Below are positions 44,663-53,432 of a stretch of 64,000 nucleotides of DNA, piece after piece. Each line of letters begins with the position of its first letter. Position 1 is the first letter of the stretch. The DNA comes from Aliitabrizicola sp031408575 (GTDB lineage: Bacteria; Pseudomonadota; Alphaproteobacteria; Rhodobacterales; Rhodobacteraceae). The stretch spans positions 1 through 64,000 of the forward strand of contig JANNWS010000090.1 of NCBI GenBank assembly GCA_031408575.1. The letters run 5' to 3'. The notes beneath the pieces were generated by a model. The model did not search any database, was not told the origin of the DNA, and saw nothing but the letters and a program-made list of their open reading frames with translations. The position numbers and the translations under genes are program-made.

Positions 44663-45948
44663 TGGTTTTGACCCAGGCAAAGCAGGACGCGCTGACCGCG
44701 CGAATTGCGGGTTTGAGCTTTGCGCCCGTTGGTTGGCTGGGGGCGGCACGGGCCGATGCGCTGGCGCGGCTGGCGGCAATGGGCCTGCCTGGCAAGCGTG
44801 ACGAATACTGGCGCTATACCGATCCATCCGATCTGACGGCCGCCCTGCCGCCGCCTGCCGCCGTCTTTGATCCGGGCGACGAAAGTCTGGTGTTCGACGG
44901 TATCGACCGGCTCAAGCTGGTATTCGTTGATGGCGTGTTTGACGCGGCAGCCTCGGATGACCCGGTGCTGGCGGGGGTCGAGATCGAGCATCTGTCGTCT
45001 GCCGGCATGGCCGATATCCATTGGGCGCGCGAGATTTACGGCGTTCTGGAGAAGCGCGGGCAAGTGCCGGTGCAGCGTCCGCTTGCGGCTTTGAACAGCG
45101 CGTTTGCAAGCGGTGGCCTGCTGATCCGCGCAACAGCGAAGGCAACGATGCCGATTGCCCTGATTTATCTCCATAAATCAGAGAATTCCGATGCAATTCT
45201 GCATCATTGTATCAAGGTGGAAAGTGGCGCGGAGCTGACCGTGCTGGAAAACGGCCCCGCCGCAGCGCGGCTGACTCAGGTGATGGAGGTGGATGTGGCC
45301 GACGGCGGCCGGTTCCACCATATCCGCGCGCAGGGGCGCGATCACGAACGCCGCGCTGCAACGCATGTATTTGCGCGGTTGGGTGCGGCGGCGCTGTTCA
45401 AATCGTTCACCCTCACGGCCAACGGCGTCCTGACGCGCAACGATGTCGTGGTCGAGTTGTTGGGCGATGACGGCGTGGCCCATATCGCGGGTGCGGCGGT
45501 CGGTGATGGGGCCTTTCACCACGACGATACGGTGTTTGTCACCCATGCCGGTCTGCGCTGCGAAAGCCGTCAGGTGTTCAAGAAAGTGCTGAAGAACGGC
45601 GCCGTAGGCGTGTTTCAGGGCAAGATCCTGGTGAAATCCGGCGCGCAGAAGACTGACGGCTATCAGATCAGCCAGTCGTTGCTGCTGGACGGTGACAGCC
45701 AGTTTCTGGCCAAGCCAGAGCTGGAGATCTATGCCGACGATGTGAAATGCTCGCACGGCTCCACCTCGGGCGCAATCGATGAGGTGGCGCTGTTTTACCT
45801 GCGCGCGCGCGGGATACCGCAAAAAGCTGCACAATCGTTGCTGGTTCTGGCCTTCCTGGCCGAGGCGATTGCCGAAATCGACGATGCGGCCATTGGCGAA
45901 GACATTCGTCAGCGGCTGGAAAATTGGCTGGCGCGGCACGAGCACTGA
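44662..45948 (+). CDS. sufD: Fe-S cluster assembly protein SufD
   Basis: 428 residues. N-terminal helical part, then the SufBD beta-helix with THAGLRCESRQVFKKVLKN, GVFQGKILVKSGAQKTDGYQ and KCSHGSTSGAIDEVALFYLR. The GIPQKAAQSLLVLAFLAE helix near the end is diagnostic. Partner of SufB and SufC. It is followed by two short membrane protein genes without a gap. Confidence 0.95.
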   Translation: MVLTQAKQDALTARIAGLSFAPVGWLGAARADALARLAAMGLPGKRDEYWRYTDPSDLTAALPPPAAVFDPGDESLVFDGIDRLKLVFVDGVFDAAASDDPVLAGVEIEHLSSAGMADIHWAREIYGVLEKRGQVPVQRPLAALNSAFASGGLLIRATAKATMPIALIYLHKSENSDAILHHCIKVESGAELTVLENGPAAARLTQVMEVDVADGGRFHHIRAQGRDHERRAATHVFARLGAAALFKSFTLTANGVLTRNDVVVELLGDDGVAHIAGAAVGDGAFHHDDTVFVTHAGLRCESRQVFKKVLKNGAVGVFQGKILVKSGAQKTDGYQISQSLLLDGDSQFLAKPELEIYADDVKCSHGSTSGAIDEVALFYLRARGIPQKAAQSLLVLAFLAEAIAEIDDAAIGEDIRQRLENWLARHEH

Positions 45949-46434
45949 ATGCCAGTCAGTACCGATATCATTGAAAGCTATCGCCGGCCGCGTGCGGTTC
46001 TGCGCCGCAAGCTGGACGCCGGGCCGCAAGAGGGCCGGGCGCTGGCGTTGCTGATGGGGGCGTGCCTGCTGATCTTCGTCTCGCAATGGCCGGGGCTGGC
46101 GCGGGCCGCCTATCTTGACCCCACGATCCCGCTGGATGCACGGATGGGCGGGGCGTTGCTGGCGACGTTGTTCCTGGTGCCGCCACTGGCGTATGGATTG
46201 GCGGCGCTCAGCCATCTTGTTGCCCGCGCACTGGGTGGCAAAGGCAGTGCGTTCGGGGCGCGCCTTGCTCTGTTCTGGACCTTGCTTGCGGTCAGTCCGC
46301 TGATGCTGTTGCATGGTCTGGTGCGGGGGGTTATCGGGCCAAGCGTGGCACTGACAACGGTAGGGGTATTGGTTTTGCTGGCTTTTCTGCTGCTCTGGTC
46401 GAACTCTCTGATCGAAGCGGAGCGTTCTTCATGA
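45949..46434 (+). CDS. Membrane protein of suf operon (YIP1-like), first copy
   Basis: 161 residues, four membrane helices (about 28-50, 60-85, 100-122, 130-155), basic N-terminus. It begins directly after the sufD stop and overlaps the next gene by four bases. YIP1-like membrane proteins of this kind sit between sufD and sufS in other Rhodobacterales. Role unknown; possibly to hold the assembly at the membrane or link it to metal uptake. Confidence 0.72.
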   Translation: MPVSTDIIESYRRPRAVLRRKLDAGPQEGRALALLMGACLLIFVSQWPGLARAAYLDPTIPLDARMGGALLATLFLVPPLAYGLAALSHLVARALGGKGSAFGARLALFWTLLAVSPLMLLHGLVRGVIGPSVALTTVGVLVLLAFLLLWSNSLIEAERSS

Positions 46435-47018
46435 ACCCCACCCTGCAATTACTGCTGACCGAGGCGCGTCACACGCTGCAAGACCCCCGCAGCGGGGTGC
46501 GGCGTGTGATCGCACTGGGCCTACCGATGCAGGCCCGCTGGCTTGGGCTTGGCCTGATTGCGGTGTGCAGCGCGATCCTGACCCATCTCAGCTTTGGCCT
46601 GATCCCTGTCGATGACCGCGATGTTCTAAGCGATCTGATGCAAAGCCCGTTCCGTACGGCGGCCCTGCAAGGCGTCCTGCTGCTGGCGATCGTGCATATG
46701 ACCTATTGGCTTGGCCGCGCACGGGGTGGCACGGGGCGCTTTGCCGATGCGCTGGTGGTGCTAGTCTGGTTGCAACTGCTGATGCTGGGTCTTCAGGTCG
46801 TGCAGCTTGTGGTGCAGGTGGCTCTGCCGCCACTTGCCGGCCCGGTGAACTTGGCCGGTTTTGCGATATTCGTTTGGCTTTTGTGCAACTTCATCGCCGA
46901 ACTTCATGGATTTAAATCGCTTATCGCAGTGTTCGGCGGGATCGTTCTGGGAATGTTTCTGCTGGGCTTTGCGCTGGCGCTGGTGATCTTTGCCGTGTCG
47001 GGCGGGCCGGGGGGATGA
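46431..47018 (+). CDS. YIP1-family membrane protein of suf operon, second copy
   Basis: 195 residues with five membrane helices and the N-terminal amphipathic LTEARHTLQDPRSGVRRVI typical of bacterial YIP1 family proteins. Overlaps its neighbours by four bases on both sides (ATGA type), so its expression is tied to sufD and sufS. Function unknown. Confidence 0.78.
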   Translation: MNPTLQLLLTEARHTLQDPRSGVRRVIALGLPMQARWLGLGLIAVCSAILTHLSFGLIPVDDRDVLSDLMQSPFRTAALQGVLLLAIVHMTYWLGRARGGTGRFADALVVLVWLQLLMLGLQVVQLVVQVALPPLAGPVNLAGFAIFVWLLCNFIAELHGFKSLIAVFGGIVLGMFLLGFALALVIFAVSGGPGG

Positions 47019-48241
47019 CCATGTATGATGTGAACGCGGTGCGCCGCGATTTCCCGATTCTGTCGCGCGAGGTGAACGGCACCCCGCTGATCTATCTCGA
47101 CAATGGGGCATCGGCCCAAAAGCCGCGCGCGGTGATCGACGCCGTGACCCAAGGGTATGCCGCAGAATATGCAAATGTTCACCGGGGCTTGCACTATCTT
47201 TCGAACCTTGCGACCGATAAGTACGAGGCTGTGCGTGGCAAGATTGCGCGCTTTCTGAACGCGGGGTCCGAGGACGAGATCGTCTTTACCTCCGGCACGA
47301 CCGAAGGCATCAACCTGGTGTCCTATGGCTGGGCTGCGCCCCGGTTGCAACCGGGAGACGAGATCGTGTTGTCGATCCTGGAACATCACGCCAATATCGT
47401 GCCGTGGCATTTCCTGCGCGAACGGCAGGGGGTGGTGTTGAAATGGGTTGATATCGACGCCAACGGCGACCTTGACCCGCAGGCGGTGCTGGATGCGATC
47501 ACCCCGCGCACCCGCCTGATCGCAGTCACGCATATGTCGAATGTGCTTGGCACCAAGGTGGATGTGGCCGCCATCTGCCGGGGCGCGCGCGAAAAAGGCG
47601 TGCCGGTGCTGGTGGATGGCTCGCAGGCCGCCGTTCACATGCCGGTCGATGTGCAGGCCATCGGCTGCGACTTTTATGCTATAACCGGCCATAAGCTATA
47701 TGGACCAAGTGGTTCCGGCGCGATCTTCATCACGCGTGAGAGGATGGTGGAAATGCGGCCCTTCTTAGGTGGCGGCGACATGATCCGCGAGGTGACGCGC
47801 GACGGCGTCACTTGGAACGACCCCCCGATGAAGTTCGAGGCCGGAACGCCCGGCATCGTGCAGCAGATCGGTCTGGGTGTGGCGCTGGACTATATGACCG
47901 GGCTGGGGATGGACGCGATTGCCACGCATGAAGATGACCTGCGCGATTATGCACGAACCCGTCTTTCGGGATTGAACTGGTTGAACCTGCAAGGCAATTC
48001 CGCCACCAAGGGGGCCATCTTCTCGTTTACGCTGAACGGCGCTGCGCATGCCCATGACATCTCGACGGTGTTGGACAAAAAGGGCATCGCCGTGCGGGCC
48101 GGCACCCATTGCGCAATGCCGCTGATGAACCATCTGGGCGTCGGTGCCACTTGCCGCGCGTCTTTCGGCCTATACAACACCAAGTCCGAAGTGGACTCGC
48201 TCGTTGCCGCACTGGAACTGTGTCACGAGCTTTTCGGCTAA
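47015..48241 (+). CDS. sufS: Cysteine desulfurase SufS
   Basis: 408 residues, type II desulfurase: PLP Lys in AITGHKLYGPSGSGAIF (about residue 229) and the active Cys in VRAGTHCAMPLMNHLG (about 368). It supplies sulfur to SufB, usually through SufE or SufU, neither of which is in the window. Last gene of the operon; sufT and sufA, often next in Rhodobacterales, are absent here. Confidence 0.95.
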   Translation: MTMYDVNAVRRDFPILSREVNGTPLIYLDNGASAQKPRAVIDAVTQGYAAEYANVHRGLHYLSNLATDKYEAVRGKIARFLNAGSEDEIVFTSGTTEGINLVSYGWAAPRLQPGDEIVLSILEHHANIVPWHFLRERQGVVLKWVDIDANGDLDPQAVLDAITPRTRLIAVTHMSNVLGTKVDVAAICRGAREKGVPVLVDGSQAAVHMPVDVQAIGCDFYAITGHKLYGPSGSGAIFITRERMVEMRPFLGGGDMIREVTRDGVTWNDPPMKFEAGTPGIVQQIGLGVALDYMTGLGMDAIATHEDDLRDYARTRLSGLNWLNLQGNSATKGAIFSFTLNGAAHAHDISTVLDKKGIAVRAGTHCAMPLMNHLGVGATCRASFGLYNTKSEVDSLVAALELCHELFG

Positions 48242-48287
48242 ATTTGCGCGTTGCGAAGACCGCTGTCGCAAGTTAAGTACACGTCAG

Positions 48288-48364
<77 letters not shown>

Positions 48365-48926
48365 ATATTTTCAATGTAGGTAGTGGGCGGATTTCCCTCT
48401 GCAGTTCGGGGCGAAACAACACGCATTTGCAGTTTGGAGGCCCATGCTCCTCCCACGCCATTGGCGCTATGATCGAGGGGACGTGAAGGGCCTCGGCGCG
48501 CCAAGCGCGACCGTGGCTTTCCTCAGGACATTGTGCAAAGGCCAACTGCAGATTTACCCGTCGCAGCCGTCGCGGGACAAGTCTGTCGAGCAAACGCAGG
48601 TTTGCATCCGCCATCCCATTTATTCAAGGGCTCTTCAACAAACCCGCATAGGCGGCTTGAGCGCGGCGACATGTTCGCTCGGTGGTCGGCGTTCGCAGAT
48701 TGCCGGCTGGTCAGATACGGCGCGCCAAGACGATACGCCGCGGGTCTGTCTCGGGAAGACGTGAACAACCGTTTGTTTACCCTTCCTGCGTAACGCTGTG
48801 CAGCATGGACAGGCGCAATGGGCTGCACATCATGGTTACTGGTTTGACTCGGCGCGGAACGTCCGGGCAGCCGCGCAGTCATGGTCGTCAGTTGGCTGTG
48901 CCGGCTGGTCAGCGCGGTATGGCCGC
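48365..48926. other. Intergenic stretch without supported gene
   Basis: 562 bases between tRNA-Arg and the receiver protein gene. Several short open frames occur on both strands but none has a ribosome site, domain or family motif that I recognise. It may be remains of lost genes, perhaps the sufT/sufA end of the suf operon or a decayed insert. No clear repeat or terminator was found. Confidence 0.5.
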
Positions 48927-49313
48927 ATGAGCCTGAAGGAAACGCTCCGCATCCTGATCGTCGATGACACCGCTGTCAGCCGCGCCCTGGTCTCGCAGGC
49001 GCTGGATGAAATTGGCATCACGCATCACACCACAGAGGGCGATAGCCGCACCGCATTGGGGATATTGGCGGCTCGACCGGTGCATCTGGTGATCGCGGAC
49101 ATGAACATGCCCGGAATGACGGGATTGCAACTGCTTGCGGCACTTCGGCAGAACCGCTCGACCCAGCGGATCGGCTTCATTCTGATGACCGAGGCATCAA
49201 GCCCCGAGATTCTGAGGCAAGGGCAGGAACTTGGCCTGAACCATCTGGTAAAAAAACCTTTCACCACCGTAACGCTTAAATCGGGGATCGAACGGGTGGT
49301 GGGGCGGCTTTGA
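48927..49313 (+). CDS. Single-domain response regulator (CheY-like)
   Basis: 128 residues, a lone receiver: acidic pair in LIVDDTAVSR, phosphoacceptor Asp in VIADMNMPGMTG (about residue 58), Thr in LMTEASS and Lys in VKKPFTTVTLK. No output domain, so it acts as CheY or as a phosphate shuttle. No chemotaxis genes are near. ATG 48927 is chosen for the family length; the ribosome site is weak. Confidence 0.85.
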   Translation: MSLKETLRILIVDDTAVSRALVSQALDEIGITHHTTEGDSRTALGILAARPVHLVIADMNMPGMTGLQLLAALRQNRSTQRIGFILMTEASSPEILRQGQELGLNHLVKKPFTTVTLKSGIERVVGRL

Positions 49314-49325
49314 CCGCCCCGCTGC

Positions 49326-50177
49326 TCATGCGCCCCAGGCGCGCGTTACTTGCCGCTGATCACCCAGACCATCAATGCCCAGCGTGATTACCTGTCCGGG
49401 GCGCAGATAGATCGGCGCGGGCTTTTGCCCCATGCCGACACCCGGCGGCGTGCCGGTGGAAATCACATCGCCGGGCTGCAATGACATGAACTGCGAGATA
49501 TAGCTGACCAGATGTCGCACGCCATAAACCATCGTTTTCGTGCTGCCATTCTGATACCGGTGACCATCCACCTCCAGCCACATCGGCAGGTTCTGCGGGT
49601 CCGGCACCTCGTCGGCCGTGACGAGCCAGGGGCCGGTCGGCCCGAAAGTATCGGCGGATTTGCCCTTCACCCATTGGCCCGACCGCTCGATCTGAAAGGC
49701 GCGTTCGGACACGTCGTTGATCACGCAATAGCCTGCCACATGCGCCATCGCCTGCGCCTCGTCAATGTAGCGCGCCTCGCGACCGATCACGATGCCAAGC
49801 TCGACCTCCCAGTCGGTCTTTTCCGATCCCTTGGGAATGATCACATCATCGTTCGGCCCGCAAACCGCCGACGTGGCCTTCATGAACAGCACAGGCTCGG
49901 GTGGCACGGCCATGCCGGACTCGGCGGCGTGGTCGGCATAATTTAGCCCAACGCAAATGAATTTGCCGATCCGCCCGACACAAGCCCCGATCCGGGGTGA
50001 CCCCGTGACGACGGGAAGGCTTTCCGGGTTCAGCGCCCGCAACCGGTCCAACCCGTCGGGGGTCAGCGCGGCTCCGGCAATATCATCAACATGTGCTGAC
50101 AGATCCCGCAGGTGGCCCCGCGCATCGAGTATTCCAGGTTTCTCTGCCCCAACGGGGCCATAGCGCAAAAGCTTCAT
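49326..50177 (-). CDS. Fumarylacetoacetate hydrolase family enzyme (diketo-deoxy-sugar acid hydrolase)
   Basis: 283 residues. FAH fold with GLNYADHAAESG, metal-binding Glu pattern TDWEVELGIVIG and STGTPPGVGMG. In L-fucose-type pathways this class cleaves 2,4-diketo-3-deoxy-L-fuconate to pyruvate and L-lactate, and its place as last gene beside an SDR and a dehydratase fits that step. Ureidoglycolate lyase is the main alternative by sequence, but no purine genes are present. Only eight bases separate it from the SDR gene. Confidence 0.8.
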   Translation of the reverse strand: MKLLRYGPVGAEKPGILDARGHLRDLSAHVDDIAGAALTPDGLDRLRALNPESLPVVTGSPRIGACVGRIGKFICVGLNYADHAAESGMAVPPEPVLFMKATSAVCGPNDDVIIPKGSEKTDWEVELGIVIGREARYIDEAQAMAHVAGYCVINDVSERAFQIERSGQWVKGKSADTFGPTGPWLVTADEVPDPQNLPMWLEVDGHRYQNGSTKTMVYGVRHLVSYISQFMSLQPGDVISTGTPPGVGMGQKPAPIYLRPGQVITLGIDGLGDQRQVTRAWGA

Positions 50178-50185
50178 GTTTTACC

Positions 50186-50920
50186 TCAGGTGTTTGTCCA
50201 GCCGCCGTCGATGGCTATGGCCTGACCGGTGATGAAGGCACTTTCATCGCTGGCAAGATAGACCGCAAGGGCTGCTATTTCTTCGGGTCGCCCGATGCGG
50301 CCCATTGGTTGACGCGCGATGAAGGCGGCGCGGGCGGCGTCGGCATCGCCCGTCGCCTCCATCCGTGATTGCAGCGACGGGCTTTCCACCGTCGCCGGGC
50401 AAATCGCGTTGCATCGGATCCCCTTTGTCACATAGTCCGCTGCGACCGATTTGGTGATGCCGATCACGGCGGCTTTGGTCGCACCATAGACAAAGCGGTT
50501 GGGCGCCGCGATCATTGACGAGGCAACCGAAGCAATATTCACGATCGACCCGCCCCCCGCGGCGATCATCGTTGGCAGGAATGCGCGGGTCATACGGTAC
50601 AGCGCCTTGACGTTGAGGTTGACCGAAAAATCGAAGGCCGGTTCGTCGCACTCCAGGATCGTTCCGGCATGCACGTAACCTGCACAGTTGAACAGAATAT
50701 CGGGTGCGCCGACCCTTGCTGCGATGGCCGCAACCGCCGCACCATCCGTCACGTCCAGAACATGCGTCTCAATCCCGTCACCCGACAGCACTGCCAGCGC
50801 CTCGGCGGATATGTCTGTCGCCACCACCCGCGCGCCCTCGGCAACGAAGGCCCGCACGGTGGCAAGCCCGATGCCCGCGCCCGAGGCGGTACAAAAGGCT
50901 GTTTTCCCCTGTAATCTCAA
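50186..50920 (-). CDS. SDR-family dehydrogenase (2-keto-3-deoxy-sugar acid type)
   Basis: 244 residues, classical SDR. NAD-binding TASGAGIGLATVRAF (the usual TGxxxGIG is TASGAGIG, as in some BDH2-like enzymes), NNAG-equivalent FNCAGYVHAG, catalytic YGATKAA, and C-terminal GQAIAIDGGWTNT. In the proposed route it oxidises 2-keto-3-deoxy-L-fuconate at C4. Between the dehydratase and FAH genes on one strand, so the order matches the reaction order. Confidence 0.82.
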   Translation of the reverse strand: MRLQGKTAFCTASGAGIGLATVRAFVAEGARVVATDISAEALAVLSGDGIETHVLDVTDGAAVAAIAARVGAPDILFNCAGYVHAGTILECDEPAFDFSVNLNVKALYRMTRAFLPTMIAAGGGSIVNIASVASSMIAAPNRFVYGATKAAVIGITKSVAADYVTKGIRCNAICPATVESPSLQSRMEATGDADAARAAFIARQPMGRIGRPEEIAALAVYLASDESAFITGQAIAIDGGWTNT

Positions 50921-50930
50921 GAGTCTCTCC

Positions 50931-52457
50931 CTACATCACCGCGCCCATGGCCCAGGGTACGAATTCCGCCCCGCCAAAGCCAAGTTCCTCTGATTTCGTC
51001 TGTTCGCCCGAGGCGACACGCAGGAACAACTCGAAGATCTCGCGCCCCTTTTCCTCCAGCGTCACACCGTCCGAGATGATGTCGCCGCAGTTGATGTCCA
51101 TATCCTCGGACATCCGGTCATACATCTCGGTATTAGTCGCAAGCTTGATGCAAGGCGTGGGCTTGTAGCCGCTGACCGATCCTCGCCCGGTGGTAAAGGC
51201 GATCAGGTTTGCCCCCGACGCGATCTGACCCGTGACCGAAGTGGGGTCATAGCCGGGGCTGTCCATGAACACGAAACCCCGCTCGGTGATCGGTTCCGCA
51301 AACTTGTAAACCTGCGTCAACGGGGCGGTGCCACCCTTGGCCACCGCGCCCAGTGATTTTTCAAGAATCGTCGTCAATCCGCCCTTCTTGTTGCCGGGCG
51401 AGGGGTTATTGTCCATCTCACCGCCATTGCGCGCAGTGTAATCTTCCCACCAGCGAATCCGCTCGACGATTTTCTGCCCCACGTCGGGCGTCACGGCGCG
51501 GCGGGTCAGCAAGTGTTCCGCGCCATAAATCTCGGATGTCTCCGACAGGATCGTGGTGCCGCCATGCGCCACCAGCAGATCCGACGCATGGCCCAGTGCC
51601 GGGTTGGCGGTGATGCCGGAGTATCCATCGGAGCCGCCACACTGCATCCCGATCATCAGGTGCTCAAGCCCGACCGGCTCGCGGGTGGCGAGGTTCGCGA
51701 CTGCGGCCATCTCGCGCAATTCGGCCATGCCGCGCGCAATGGTCTTGCGGGTGCCACCGCTCTGCTGGATCGTCATGTAGCGGAAATTGCCATCGGCCCG
51801 CATTCGCGCCCGCCCGATCAGATCCGGCACCTGCATCACCTCACATCCCAGACCCACCAGCAGGATACCGGCAAAGTTCGGGTTGCGCGCATAGCCCGCG
51901 AGCGTGCGGAACAGCGTGTCATAGCCTTCATCCTTGCCCGACATGCCGCAGCCCGTGCCATGCACGATCGGCACCACCCCGTCGACATTGGGAAACTCGT
52001 CCAGCCAGCCCGCTTTTTCCACGCCTTCGGCAATGAACCGCGCGACCGACCCCGAACAGTTCACCGAGGTCAGGATACCCAGATAGTTTCGCGTCCCCAC
52101 GCCGCCATCGGCCCGGCGGAAGCCGTTGAAATAGCGCAGCGTATCGGGGGCAGGCAGGGCGCGCCGATCGGTCGAGAACGCATAGTCACGCTCATGCTCG
52201 CCCATCCCCAGGTTGTGAACATGCACATGTTCGCCTGCCGCAATCGGCCGCGTGGCGACCCCGATGATCTGGCCATAACGCAGAACATTGGCCCCTTCGG
52301 CAATCGCCACGACGGCAATCTTGTGACCGCGCGAGACGGGTCCGGCAAGCGGCGCTACAACATGCGGCACGGCCGCACCCGACCCGAGGTCGCACAGCGC
52401 GATCACCACATTATCAGCGGGGTTCAGGCGAATCACAGCGGGAATGGCTACAGTCAT
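50931..52457 (-). CDS. UxaA-family sugar acid dehydratase
   Basis: 508 residues. N-terminal SAF domain (HVHVHNLGMGEHERDY) and the UxaA/altronate dehydratase catalytic part with GVGTRNYLGILTSVNCSGS, GTGCGM and QCGGSDGYSGITANPA, which hold the iron-binding cysteines. It removes water from an aldonate. In most known L-fucose clusters this step is done by an enolase-superfamily dehydratase, so a UxaA-type enzyme is an alternative. Start taken as ATG 52457; an upstream ATG at 52484 would add nine residues. Diverges from gntR. Confidence 0.82.
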   Translation of the reverse strand: MTVAIPAVIRLNPADNVVIALCDLGSGAAVPHVVAPLAGPVSRGHKIAVVAIAEGANVLRYGQIIGVATRPIAAGEHVHVHNLGMGEHERDYAFSTDRRALPAPDTLRYFNGFRRADGGVGTRNYLGILTSVNCSGSVARFIAEGVEKAGWLDEFPNVDGVVPIVHGTGCGMSGKDEGYDTLFRTLAGYARNPNFAGILLVGLGCEVMQVPDLIGRARMRADGNFRYMTIQQSGGTRKTIARGMAELREMAAVANLATREPVGLEHLMIGMQCGGSDGYSGITANPALGHASDLLVAHGGTTILSETSEIYGAEHLLTRRAVTPDVGQKIVERIRWWEDYTARNGGEMDNNPSPGNKKGGLTTILEKSLGAVAKGGTAPLTQVYKFAEPITERGFVFMDSPGYDPTSVTGQIASGANLIAFTTGRGSVSGYKPTPCIKLATNTEMYDRMSEDMDINCGDIISDGVTLEEKGREIFELFLRVASGEQTKSEELGFGGAEFVPWAMGAVM

Positions 52458-52520
52458 GACACAGGTTTCCTGCCTGGCGATCACCGGGTCCGGTCGCCAC
52501 GCACCGATGGGGCGTCAGGC

Positions 52521-52560
52521 TTGACAGGGCAGTGGTCGCAGCTAACATGCTAGTATGTTA
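52521..52560 (+). promoter_or_regulatory. gntR promoter with GntR operator site 1
   Basis: TTGACA (52521-52526), 16-base spacer, TAACAT (52543-52548). The dyad TAACATGCTAGTATGTTA (52543-52560, one mismatched pair) overlaps the -10 and the ATG at 52555. The core ACATGCTAGTATG recurs at 55533 and 55830. It lies between gntR and the dehydratase gene, so it can control both directions. Confidence 0.7.
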
Positions 52561-53283
52561 CTCGTGAAAGATATCCCGCCGCAAGAGCCAAACCCGCCGC
52601 GCCTGCAACCGCTTGACGTGTTTGATGGCTCGTTGGCGCAGCGGGTCTATCTTTCCCTCAAGTCCGCCATCCTGTCTTTGGCCTACCGACCCGGCGAAGT
52701 GTTGCGCAAGCCCGAGATCTGCGAGGTGTTTGGCGTATCGCGTTCCCCGGTGGCCGAAGCGGTGGCCCGGCTGGCGGCCGAAGGTCTTGTCGATGTCGTG
52801 CCGCAGTCCGGCACTTTCGTCGCCCGCTTTTCGATGGAGGAAATCCGCGAGGGTGCCTTTCTGCGCGAAGCGCTGGAGCTGGCCGCGGTAGAACTGGTTG
52901 CGCGCACCATCACCGAAGATCAGCTGGTGCAGCTACGGCGCAATCTGCGGGTGCAAGAGGCCCTGATGACCGATCAGGATTTTGCCGGTTTCTATCAGAC
53001 CGATTCGCAGATGCACCAGTTGATCCTGTCCTTCACCGGCTTTCGGCATCTGGCTGCTCTGGCTGAAACATCCTGGGTCCATGTCAACCGAGCCCGTCGG
53101 CTGATCCTGCCGCATCCGGGGCGGGTGCAGATCACCCTGACCGAACATCAGGCCATCGTGACCGCCCTTGAATCCCGCGATCCGGTTGCGGCCCGCGTCG
53201 CGACGCAGGCCCATCTGCGCCAGCTGGTGACCTACCTTGAACCTCTCGTGGTCGCGCGACCCGAGTTGTTTGCGCCTGTCTGA
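52555..53283 (+). CDS. GntR-family (FadR/FCD) transcriptional regulator
   Basis: 242 residues. N-terminal winged helix (PGEVLRKPEICEVFGVSRSP, VDVVPQSGTFVARF) and C-terminal FCD helical domain with metal-type His residues (RRNLRVQEAL, MHQLILSF, TEHQAIVTALESRD). It likely senses a sugar acid of the pathway. No Shine-Dalgarno site precedes ATG 52555 and the predicted transcription start falls at about the same base, so the message may be leaderless. GTG 52564 is an alternative start. It converges with the lactonase gene. Confidence 0.88.
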   Translation: MLLVKDIPPQEPNPPRLQPLDVFDGSLAQRVYLSLKSAILSLAYRPGEVLRKPEICEVFGVSRSPVAEAVARLAAEGLVDVVPQSGTFVARFSMEEIREGAFLREALELAAVELVARTITEDQLVQLRRNLRVQEALMTDQDFAGFYQTDSQMHQLILSFTGFRHLAALAETSWVHVNRARRLILPHPGRVQITLTEHQAIVTALESRDPVAARVATQAHLRQLVTYLEPLVVARPELFAPV

Positions 53284-53371
53284 CACTTGCAGTTCGGCCA
53301 CAGGCACCCGATCCGGAATCGATCCCGCCAGCACTGGCAGACTGGGCGGCCCATGCCATAACTGGCACCTG

Positions 53372-53398
53372 GCCCGGCGGAGAGTAGTGCCGCCGGGC
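53372..53398. terminator. GC-rich hairpin between gntR and the lactonase gene
   Basis: Perfect nine-base-pair stem GCCCGGCGG/CCGCCGGGC with a nine-base loop, midway between convergent genes (gntR stop 53283, lactonase stop 53433). No T run on either side, so it is a weak or factor-dependent terminator or a message-stabilising hairpin. Confidence 0.5.
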
Positions 53399-53432
53399 AG
53401 CACGCGACAACCGATTGGCGCGCCCTTATGGG

